From Branchiostoma floridae (Eukaryota; Chordata; Leptocardii; Amphioxiformes; Branchiostomatidae), in the NCBI RefSeq assembly GCF_000003815.2, contig NC_049990.1:3669496-3733495 (forward strand): 64,000 nt of DNA, in the 5' to 3' direction. This document shows, piece by piece, positions 12,301-21,062 of the stretch (position 1 is its first letter; the number at the start of each line of letters is the position of its first letter). A program made the position numbers and the translations under genes. Under the pieces are notes generated by a model that ran no database searches, was not told the origin of the DNA, and saw nothing but the letters and a program-made list of their open reading frames with translations.

Positions 12301-15300
12301 CCGCCTTGGTAAGTTTTAGTACAGAGAAATCAAGTTGAGTTTGTCGGCCAATAAACAGGAAATGTCTATCAAAAGATAAGTAGGACTATTGTAGGATTTG
12401 CTAACCCATTTATCAATTTCACAGCCTTCGTCAGAACGACTGACGGAATGCACTGAGCACGTGCCTGAAAGTATTCGCCAAGAAGGTTATGTTTTCGGAG
12501 CTGTTTGTGTGCGTGTCTGTCAGACAACAGCATTTTCCTTAGGATTACTGTTCGTGCGCGTCGAATGACTGGTCGACATCCATCCGACCAACATGGTGGC
12601 AAATCTATAGCTATGTAAAAAGAAATCTAGTTGTGACGTTACTTACAACGCCTGTACATCTGTTATACAAGTTATGCTCTCTGTCCCTGTATGTGTTTGT
12701 GTGTAGAAAGGGCGAACCAGAACAAGATGTTAGCTAGTCTCGAAGATCCTGCAAATTGGGACGTCGTCAACGCTTCTGCCAGAAGGAACGTCGTCAGATA
12801 TCCCTGCTGTTCTGAGCCCTACGTCGACGTCACCTTTAGTCTACTCCTAAGACGCGAGCCTGGCGTCTTACACGTCTTCAATCTCATAGCTCCGTAAGAC
12901 CCCCTTTCCATAGATGGCGATCGCCGAGTGACTGTACAGCGACCAGAGTTGCATTTTTGTGACCCTTCATTTCATTTCATTTCATTTCATATTAGATGCT
13001 AATGTGGTGCAAAATGCAAAAGTATGTTTTAAAAGGCAACAAAAACATATTAAGGGACGGAAAATCTAGAAATTCGTTGAGGTATCAACGAATGTATGAT
13101 TTTATGATTGAGGTATCAACGAATGTATGATTTTAAAGGAAAAAAAAGTGGAAATAAATCGTGAAAATCGTTTTGGCATCTTTGAAACCTTTTGTCGCTC
13201 AACAGTTTCTGTGCGGTTGCAGCCCTCTTGTGACAAGGTGGTGTAAGTATCTAGTATATCGATATCGCTGTGTGTGAAGCTATTAAACAGTGTGGCCGGG
13301 CAAACGACCTAACAGATAGTAAGCATCTTCTACAAACTTACTGCTTCAGGTCTAGAGTCTATTTCGCTTGAACCATTCGTTGAGGATTCGACCTGGCAGA
13401 TCAAGAAGACCCAAGCGACGAGGCACGTGATGAAGTATGAATGCTGCCCGGAAGCTTACGTGCACATTCTGTTCTCCGTCAGCTTCAGTCGCTCGCCGAG
13501 CTCGCTGCTCACATTCAACCTCATCGCGCCGTAAGTTGGTGATAGCTAGTGCTTCGTGGATCGCTGGTCAAATAGTAGAAATTGGACTTGTACAGGGAAT
13601 AGTATGCTAGGGGAGTCGACCGCAGGAGGAGTCAGTACGCGACTCAGTTCGTACCTATTAGTCAGCTATCAGAGGAGGCCGAGGACAACTTTCCCACTGA
13701 CCTTCGGATACGAAGAAGCAGTCATCATCAGTCGACTTCAAAGAGCATGTTAACTCCACACTGGTTCAATGGATCTCGTATTGACTCAGCTGGCCGTCCG
13801 ACATCCTTAGCATAATATTCCCTCTATTATAGTCCAATTTCTACTATTTGACCAGCGATCCGCGGAGCCTGGTAGAGGCTAGGTACTAGGTAGTCTTTAG
13901 CAGACCTCTGGGGTTGCTGAGGAAACATTGAAAATTTAAAAGATGTGTAGGTTCTGAATTATTTTCTAACATGGGTTGCCGATATAAAACAAAAAAAACT
14001 CAATAAAGTAACTTCTGCCTCAAGCACATCTCTCTTCCTATTTGGCACTCACACAGAGCTACCGCTATGGCTTCTCCATTCGAAGCCACACTCAGTAATA
14101 TGGTAACCTTCTCAGTTGCATATTGTAATCATCGGTATAACAATGGTGCTGTTTTGTACTGTACGTTTCAGAACGGTGCTTTTCCTGGCGGCCGCCGTGC
14201 TGGGGTTCTACCTGCCCTCCGACACGGGCAGCCGGACTCTGCTGGGGGTCGTATCTCTGCTGGGGGTCACGCTGGTCTCCCTGCTCAACTACGGGCACTT
14301 CCCTCTCAGCGGCCATGGAACGACGCCTATCATTGGTGAGTAATCATCGGTGGTCATGAGTCGAACTCGCTCATTGGTTAGTTAATGCTTACATGCCATT
14401 GGTCAACATCTCTTATTGCCATTGGTGACTAGTCCTTCTCCACCAGACCCCTTTGCAGGCTGATAGAATATGTACTAGAATTGGACCAATTTCTGGTCAA
14501 CTGGCCGAGTTCAATTGCCAATGGGTTAATTTCAATTGGTGCCATTCATGGGAATACTTTGCTTGAGGAGGCCATGGAATTTCTATAGTGACTGTCGTAC
14601 GATAGGCATACACATTGAAAGCATTTCTGACATCATGATTGTCACTGTGACAGTAGTTTTGTGGGTGTACACTGTGGGTTGCAACGTAATGGAAAGTCAT
14701 ATAGATTCTTCTCAACAGCTGGGCTGGTTCTATTCTTGTCTCTATTGAAACGATAAAATTTTCAGTAACGTATACTAGTAGCCATCCAGTCAAAATAAAG
14801 GTTATGTATGTATGTATGTATGTATGTACTACGACAAGTTCTCCTGTTTCAGGCCAGTTCTACGCCCTTGCCGTGATCCTGGTGGGGCTGTTCACGGTGG
14901 TGACCATCGGACTGTGGGGCATCCACCACCACGCGGCGGACCTCAGCCCCGTACCTGGCTGGCTGAAGGCGGCCTTGTCCGTCCTAACCAGGGTCTGCTG
15001 CATCCGCTACCCGGCAGCGGCCTCCGACAAGGATGGGGCTCCACTGGGTAAGAAAATATGTGGTGTATGTTTTCTTTCGTTTCTCTTTCTTTCTCGCCTA
15101 CCACCAATCTCCTGATCCATTACTATCCTGAAAATGTATGTGGATTACTTGGTATTCCAACATTTTAGCAGATGTAAACCGACTTCTTCTATGCGTTTTC
15201 ATGCACGTTTTTTTGAATATATCTACGCTGTGTATGTTTATATGTTTATGTTATGAGCCAAACTCGGCTGGGATCATTGTTGTGTCTAAGGCCTGAAGCG

Positions 15301-15994
15301 CCCACAAGAGTGTAAACCACATCCCGGCCGGTTAAGCCGAGTGTTTGTGTTACAGGCTGAAGTTGGGTCAATAACTGAATGTGTGTTTGTTTGTTGTGTC
15401 TAGGTTCCATCGCGACCGGAGACGGTCCAGCTGAGGGCGGCGCCGCCTCCACCGTTACTGAGATCAAGAAGCTGAAGTGCATGCAGGACATTCTGCAGGT
15501 TGGTTTCGTTTACCGCACTTACCATCGGATAAATTAGTGGCTGTCAATGAGGACCATTTGAATAACTTGAAGATTGCGCTGTAGTAGTTCAATGAGAAAT
15601 AATGACTGAGACCAGTACTTTTTTGTGGTATGTACGCGTTCAACTCTCAACTCAAGAAAATGAAGTTCAACGATTCTTTGTTTAGATTCAGCTATTGAGC
15701 TTGAAACGTATATATCGGTGAAGAATATTCTTTTATCACCTTAGAAGCCTCACCGTCCGTAGGGGCAGCAATACAGTAAAAATATACTTTTCAAAATATA
15801 AAGAACCGCCTAATGCCCATTCCTTCTTTCAGAACGTGCACGCCATCGCCCAGACCGTTGACGAGCAGTCCAGGAACACCGCCAACCAGCGGGACTGGAA
15901 GAACGTGGCGCTGGTCATCGACCGCATCCTGCTGACGGCCTTCATCCTGACCGCGCTCATCGGCACCCTCGCCATCCTGCTGCAGCTGGCCTGA
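9384..15994 (+). CDS. Nicotinic-type Cys-loop ligand-gated ion channel subunit (alpha-like, alternative loop-C exons)
   Basis: Plasma-membrane pentameric receptor subunit. Coding exons: 9384-9435, 9905-10044, 10576-10620, 11458-11567, 12112-12308, then either 12707-12893 or 13350-13530, then 14172-14335, 14853-15047, 15404-15498, 15833-15994. Phases agree and the first isoform is 448 residues. Exon 1 is a signal peptide starting MKLCPVIGLVF. Exon 4 has the loop-D motif WKDYRLRW and loop-A PDLLPYNS. Exon 5 has the 15-residue Cys-loop (C, 13 residues, C, with YYPFDEQTC) and loop-B GSWT. Both alternative exons carry vicinal cysteines (YPCC or YECC), the mark of alpha subunits. M1 ends FYLPSD. 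M2 lacks the usual pre-M2 Glu (GSRTLLG). M3 ends GIHHH, the cytoplasmic loop is short, and M4 lies in the last exon. Upstream of exon 4 is an array of decoy acceptors. Polyadenylation signals follow at 16989 and 17014. Family assignment is firm; closest relative (alpha7/9/10-like) is inference. Confidence 0.93.
10131..10153. repeat. 23-G homopolymer in receptor intron 2
   Basis: Uninterrupted G tract on the plus strand after a CCTA repeat. Possible G-quadruplex former or assembly-sensitive homopolymer. Confidence 0.9.
10790..11457 (+). repeat. About 98-bp tandem array of decoy acceptors of receptor exon 4
   Basis: Six copies start at 10888, 10986, 11084, 11181, 11278 and 11376, preceded by a partial unit, and run into the true exon at 11458. 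Each copy is a TTTGCAG- or TTTGTAG-type acceptor followed by a near-copy of the first bases of exon 4 (A[AG]TTGGAAGGA), then unrelated sequence (GTAGCTTCCCCCGTCACGGT, then CTTATGCCTCATGTC). Copy six lacks about 16 bp. Decoys at 10888, 10986 and 11278 would encode NWKDYVPF, whereas the true exon continues WKDYRLRWNP. Confidence 0.92.
12707..12893 (+). CDS. Receptor alternative exon 6a (loop F/loop C)
   Basis: Flanked by TGTGTAG and GTAAG. 187 nt (3n+1), entered after 1 leftover base and leaving 2. It encodes the segment from loop F through vicinal-cysteine loop C (RYPCCSEPYVDVTF) to FNLIAP just before M1. It has the same phases as exon 6b, so either one can be used but not both. Confidence 0.9.
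13078..13134. repeat. Short tandem duplication between exons 6a and 6b
   Basis: Two copies of GAGGTATCAACGAATGTATG (spacing about 30 bp) lie in the intron separating the alternative exons. Confidence 0.8.
13350..13530 (+). CDS. Receptor alternative exon 6b (loop F/loop C)
   Basis: Flanked by CTGCTTCAG and GTAAGT. 181 nt (3n+1), same entry and exit phases as 6a. It encodes KYECCPEAYVHILF and ends FNLIAP like 6a. The two exons differ at most residues around loop C but keep the paired cysteines and the conserved tyrosines, so both could form an agonist site. Confidence 0.9.
13545..13882. mobile_element. Inverted-repeat element just after exon 6b
   Basis: The left arm GGATCGCTGGTCAAATAGTA and the following AGAAATTGGACT are mirrored at about 13826-13864. 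The outer ends resemble TAGCCTC...GAGGCTA of the copy at 41473-41672. The element starts about 15 bp past the exon 6b donor. No transposase. Confidence 0.75.
14803..14829. repeat. TATG microsatellite beside receptor exon 8 acceptor
   Basis: Short (TATG)n tract about 25 bp upstream of the exon 8 acceptor. Confidence 0.8.
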
Positions 15995-17040
15995 ACCGGT
16001 CGGATCTGGTCTGAACCGGTGGGCTCTGGTTTGAACCGGCCAGCACTAATCTGAACCAGTTTTGTCGTCAAACCATTGAGCATTGGTTTCATCAAGCTTT
16101 ATCCCTCCTCATCATCATCATCCTTAAATCAGTTGCTACAGCTGGTTTCATCCAACTTCACCCTCATCCTGACCCGGTCGGATCTGGTTTCAACTGGCCT
16201 CAGAACCAGTCATCTCTGGTTTGAACCAGTTTCATTGCTAAACCAGTCAGTACCAGTTGTATCCAGTTTCATCCCTCAAACGGTTGCTACTGGTTTCATC
16301 CAACTTCATCTTGCCAAAAATGGGCACTACTGGTTTCATCCAGGTGAGGTTGCAGTTGGGGTTGCTATACGTTGATGTATGTTAGGTATAAATCAGTAAG
16401 TGATAGGATGTACTAATGAATTATGGTTTAGTAGGTAGTATTCAAGTTTTCGGCTTTCCTTACGTGTGTGGTGGATGCGGTGATCATGATACTGAATTGC
16501 CTATAGCTACATTGTAACAAAACAAATGATGAAGTGTGTCATAAGCAAAAAGGCTGTCTTTGAAAACAAATTCAAATGCCTGCCATATATTTCATGGGGT
16601 TAGATATAACAACTGAGAAACTTTGACATGTACTACAGGGTGAAAGGTGCCTTATATAGAGTGGAGCATCCAAGTTGTTTGTTGTTACTAGTAGTTATGT
16701 TTATTGTTAGGATGTTAGGAGACTCAAGCAAGTGGAATGATAAATAGACTTGTCTGTATCTTAAAAGTATTTTTGTGGTATGATTTAATGAATTAATGTC
16801 TATATCTATCTATTTAACCTATTGATCCTATACAATTCAGATAATTGAGGTTCAAGTTGGGGGGCCAGCAAAAGAAACTGTGAACATTTATGCATTTGTC
16901 CTAGTGTGTCATAGATTAACTTAACTAATGTTCGACATGTGTAACTTCATGTATAAAAATGTACTTGTGTGTTTGCCAGACTGACAGTAATAAAGCTTTT
17001 CAACTTCTGTGTGAATAAAGAGTTTCTTTTGTCATTTCGT
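15995..17040 (+). other. Receptor 3' UTR
   Basis: Begins with several imperfect repeats of TCTGGT(T)TGAACC(G/A)GT (15995-16350). Consensus AATAAA signals are at 16989-16994 and 17014-17019. No other coding content seen. Confidence 0.65.
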
Positions 17041-17639
17041 ACATTGAAAAGTACATTCCATGTATGAAAGGTACCTTGATTTTTTGCAGCTTTCTCTAAA
17101 ATAAAATTAGAAGACAAAACAGTAGAACAAATAAATAAATAAATGGTCTAAACAAAACTGAACTTAATGTAAAATGTCACCAACCAAACTTTGATACAAT
17201 ACAATGTTGGAAGGAAGTACAATGCTATTGAGAAAAGACAAGCATCCAGTCTTATTTAGCTTCATGCGTTGGTCCTATCGTCTAGTCTCTACCAGACTCC
17301 ATCGGAAATAGTTGATTCAAATTAACCAAAGAGACTGAATAACATCCCAGAAGAGTAAGCCAGCCATTAAGTACAGTTCCTAGGTAGAAAACTGTATTTT
17401 TAACACACGAAGTGTAAAAAGAGTAGTTTTTCATCAATGAAAATTTAATTTCGTTGAGTGCTAGGTCTAATTGCTCGAACCACAGCAAATTACCCCCCGA
17501 TACCGCAGCTTCAATGAGATGATAATCACTTATCTCATATGGCTATTCATTAAGTTTACTTGGAATAGTTCTACTACCTATTGAATCTAGATCTGGTACA
17601 AGCTACCTACCCCTAGTTATAGACAATGCGGCATCCTTC
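17041..17639. other. Intergenic stretch between the receptor and nitrobindin genes
   Basis: AT-rich with a short AAAT run near 17130. No gene seen. The two genes are convergent here. Confidence 0.5.
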
Positions 17640-17741
17640 TAGCCTGGTATCCAGCCGTATTATAGCTCCCGAGTCTCTTCTCTCCTCTTTGCAAGAGAAG
17701 AGACTCGGGAGCTTATAATATTATGGCTGGATACCAGGCTA
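17640..17741. mobile_element. 102-bp palindromic MITE with perfect 9-bp target duplication
   Basis: The ends are TAGCCTGGTATCCAGCCGTA and its complement, and almost the whole element folds into one hairpin. It is flanked by GCATCCTTC on both sides (17631-17639 and 17742-17750). Same family as 18973-19029 and 21950-22113. Confidence 0.88.
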
Positions 17742-17804
17742 GCATCCTTCATGAGAAACTCCAATAAGCACCACCTTGCAGAATACCCCCAAACTGCAGG
17801 AAGA

Positions 17805-20790
17805 TCATGCAACCTTCTTGTACTGAATGGACAGGTGGTGCTGTGCGGGGGCGGTTGCGCTGGTCTCCATATGAACCACCTGTTCTAAAGTGTCTGCATC
17901 CACCAGGCGAAACGTTCTCTGGATCTGTAAATATAAAATGAACACCTTAAAAAGTTAAAGTTAAAGTTGCCTGTACATCTGTATCAGATGATTAGAGGTG
18001 GTGCTCATCTTTATTGCTATAGCCCTTGGGCCACACATTTCTAACGTCTGGAATTGTCCAAATTTTGGATCACGAGTGAATCAACGAATGGGTTCAAGCA
18101 CCCGGAAGGGCCTGTTGTCATCAGATGAGAGTTCTGGAACCCATTCCTTAATTTGCTCATTAATTGACGTCACCACCAAAAGACTTGAATATATACCCAG
18201 ATCGGTAGCAGAAGTGAACATAGGAGTGAACTATGTACATGTACTACCTAGATGGTACCTAGGATAAGACTAACAGATTTGTAATGTGCAGTTCTAAAGG
18301 AAGCTGCTGGGTGGATTGCCTTATCTCCAAATTGTGAAGACTTATCAAAACATCCTTAAACCAATCAATCAATGTTCCTAAATGCATGTGACCTTGGTAA
18401 CAGCTGGGTCCTTGCCGAAGGTCATCCTCCCTATGGTGTGGGATTCCAGCATGATCTCCTGACCTTTGACCTCCCCTTCTGACAGCTCTACTATACCTGT
18501 GGAACAGATGCAGAAGTTAGCCTTCAAGCAGATCCTATGGTGCCATCAAAGCTGGAAAAGGAGTATAGCAAGCCAAAGGGAGTCAGATGCGTACAGTCTG
18601 ACTCCCTTTGGCCAGCTATACTCCTTGGCCAGCTTTGATCCTATCTTATGGTTAACTGTAGGATCTGCTTTGAGATTTGAGCAGCAGTCAGTGACAGCTG
18701 TCAGTCAAACCCAGAATTGGACAAGTACAACACAAAAACCAACAACTGCTGCAGTAGCTATAGGAAAAGATGATGTTAGGTGGCCAGTGTATATGCGGTC
18801 CAAGACCTCCCCAAATGTCATTGGAGGCCTTTTGGCCAGAATTTGGCCAAACCATGGTTATGTGTAATTAAATCATTAGGAGCTCACAGTAATGAACTAC
18901 AGAACTACTATAATATAATAGGGTCAGGGAAGAAAGTGACCTCAAACCACTGATGAAGAGCTAGTCTTCCACTAGCCTGGTATCCAGCCGTAATATAGCT
19001 ACAGTATATTACGGCTGGATACCAGGCTAGTCTTCCACTGCTTGTGACAGAAGGTATGCGCTATGGAAAGTATTGTACAGGCCAGGAAATTCCTTTAGCT
19101 TGATTTTTTGACAAGCTGTGAATCAGAACAAACCATGGCATAATGTCCTGTTCAGGTAGCATACATGTCAGGTGAGCTGGGATTTCAACTTGCAGCTTCT
19201 TATTTCAGAGATACGGCCGCTTATGGAATACGACTGCCACATGATATCTAGCTGAACTGACCGACGTTCTGTGTGTTGACCAGAGCCAGGTGGCTAGTGC
19301 CTGGCTGAATCTTCAGGAAGCCTTTCTCTCGATGGAGCGGCTTGCCGGTCTCATAGTGGGACGAGCAGAACCTGAAACAGAAAAACAGATATCCAGTTAC
19401 CAACTTAAGTTCAAATTAAGCTGCTAAGTGCCTGTTTGAGTTCTGGAACAACATAAAAAATTGGACTTACACAAATTTTTGACTGAACAGTTCTTTGTCA
19501 ATGTATGAACAATCCACTGCTGCTGTGACAAAGACTGGAGCTGTTTTTCCAACACAGATTAACCTTTTAAGTTAAGATTAAGAATGATTATGGCCAGGAT
19601 TGCATGAAAACTGCCTGTTAAGTTGTTAACTTTTTTCAAGTTTAGTATCACGTTCAGTCATATCTAACAGAAAGATACATGTAACACTGTGAATTATTGT
19701 GTAAATGTAGGTTGGGTTGTCCCACGTGGTCGAACTTGACCTCTTCCTTGTACTTGAAGTCCTTGATGGTGGGGTAGTCTCCCTTCCCCTCCTCACCCCT
19801 CCATGTCCCCAGTAACCAGGCCAGCGGCTTCAGGGCATCGTGAAGGGGTGGAGCTAGTTTATAGGAAGCATCGGCCGCGGTTAGGGGTCCAGCTAGCAAA
19901 AGAGTTAGATTTTTAAAAAAAGAACATAGCTGAAGGAAGCATGGTTACAGGGACTTAACTTTAAACGGGAATAACTCGCCAACAGCAATAGCTATCCGAA
20001 AACGGATTGCAGTGTTCAACTCCCCACCAAGAGACGTCACCTAGTGAAGGAGCATCGTGTAGGGGTCCAGCAAGTTAATAGGAAGCATCGGCCGGGTTTA
20101 GGGGTCCAGCTAGTTAAGGAGTTAGATTTAAAAAAAAAAAGAACATAGCTGAAGGAAGCATGGTTACAGGGACTTAACTTTAAACGGGAATAACTCGCCA
20201 ACAACAAGAGCTATCCAAAAACGGATTGCAGTGTTCAACTCCCCACCAAGAGACGCCACCTAGTGAAGGAGCATCGTGTAGGGGTCCAGCAAGTTTATAG
20301 GAAGCATCGGCGGCGGTTAGGGGTCCAGCTAGTAAAGGAGTTAGATTTTTAAAAAAAAGAACATGGCAGAAGGAAGCATTTTTGTAATGTATGCTGAAGG
20401 AGGTTAATACTACAAACGATGAATTAATTTGTATTAAGGAGAAAATGGCCTCTCCGCAGTACACATGGTTTTAAGTTTGCAGTTACAGAATTGGTTTAAA
20501 TTAGAGGTAATTCCTTCACCTGGCATCACCTGACATTGATTGGACTAGACCAAGGAGGTTATATAGATATAACCTCCTTTATAGATATAACCTCCAAGGA
20601 GGTTATATAGATATAACCTCCTTGACTAGACGAAGGAGGTTATAGATCTGCTTGCAATAATTTGAACTCTAGAACTTTCTCTTTAAAATTTTGAAGCTTG
20701 ATGGGTCTGTATCATTCAATTGTCATAAATTTTCTGATCTTTTCTGTGAGCTGTTTTAGTCCTATGGAACTTACTTGGTAAAGCTGCCAT
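17805..20790 (-). CDS. Nitrobindin (THAP4 C-terminal-like heme-binding beta-barrel protein)
   Basis: Small heme protein of the nitrobindin family (DUF1794-type barrel), linked to NO and peroxynitrite chemistry in relatives. It lacks the THAP zinc finger of vertebrate THAP4. Coding exons on the minus strand: 20790-20775 (MAALP plus one base, donor GTAAGT), 19892-19679, 19371-19262, 18496-18393, 17924-17805. All phases agree and give 187 residues. The N-terminal part has the family block LAWLLGTWRGEE and YPTIKDFKYKEEV, then HVGQPNL. Later blocks are GKPLHREKGFLKI, EGEVKGQEIMLESHTIGR and the C-terminal HHLSIQYKKVA, matching the vertebrate order. The exon 2 donor could be at 19679 or slightly upstream (CA before GTGTTA), changing three residues. 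The exon 2 acceptor region is locally triplicated. It is head-to-head with ATG4, start codons 272 bp apart. Confidence 0.9.
17955..18262. repeat. Interspersed repeat in nitrobindin intron 4, second copy near 27010-27220
   Basis: Shares CCAAATTTTGGA with flanking bases, and ACCCATTCCTTAATT, with sequence in the ATG4 gene around 27113-27185, the first block in inverted orientation. Origin not identified. Confidence 0.45.
18510..18682. mobile_element. Palindromic MITE of the CAAGCAGATC family
   Basis: The arms TTCAAGCAGATCCTATGG and its complement (GTAGGATCTGCTTTGAG) enclose an inner palindrome around GGAGTATAGC and GGGAGTCAGA. It lies just upstream (minus sense) of nitrobindin exon 4. Confidence 0.75.
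18973..19029. mobile_element. 57-bp minimal palindromic MITE
   Basis: Only two inverted TAGCCTGGTATCCAGCCGTA ends and a few bases between. It is flanked by GTCTTCCAC at 18964-18972 and 19030-19038, a perfect 9-bp target duplication. Confidence 0.9.
19893..20400 (-). repeat. Two degraded upstream copies of the nitrobindin exon 2 start
   Basis: With true exon 2, three copies of a roughly 235-bp unit are present. Each has an A-rich stretch, an acceptor-like CTAG and CTGGACCCCTAA followed by GATGCTTCCTAT. Exon-like segments lie at about 20040-20124 and 20275-20332. The farther copy still reads ADASYKLAGPLHDA. The nearer copy has an in-frame stop after ADASY. Neither continues into LAWLLGTW. Confidence 0.85.
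20543..20632. repeat. Compound palindrome, repeated AAGGAGGTTATATAG arms
   Basis: Two perfect 28-nt palindromes built from AAGGAGGTTATATAG and its complement are separated by a partial third and flanked by GACTAGAC on both sides. Likely a small inverted-repeat element with a nested copy. Confidence 0.75.
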
Positions 20791-21062
20791 ACTCTAATTC
20801 TGCTCTAATTCTTCCACGTGCACGTCTTTCTGGACTAAACACCCAGTTTCTGTTTCTCTGCACCAAATTCTGGACACTTCCGGGTTCCGTAGAGGATGAT
20901 GGGACAGGTCGATTGCGTCATCGTCTTTCGGACCATTTACTGAAACGATCGTTAATTGGTCAATAGTCGGCTGATGGCAAGGAGTAGACCAATGAGAGAG
21001 AGCGTAAGAAAATTGGTCAAACGCATGCGTACTTGCCATTGTTATTGTCGAACTGGGCGAAG
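20791..21062. promoter_or_regulatory. Shared 272-bp nitrobindin/ATG4 divergent promoter
   Basis: The nitrobindin ATG (minus, 20790) and the ATG4 ATG (plus, 21063) are 272 bp apart. The interval holds an ETS-like CCGGGTTCCG/CTTCCGG block (20877-20888), an E-box CACGTG (20816-20821) and no TATA box in an obvious position. Bidirectionality is inferred from geometry. Confidence 0.6.
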
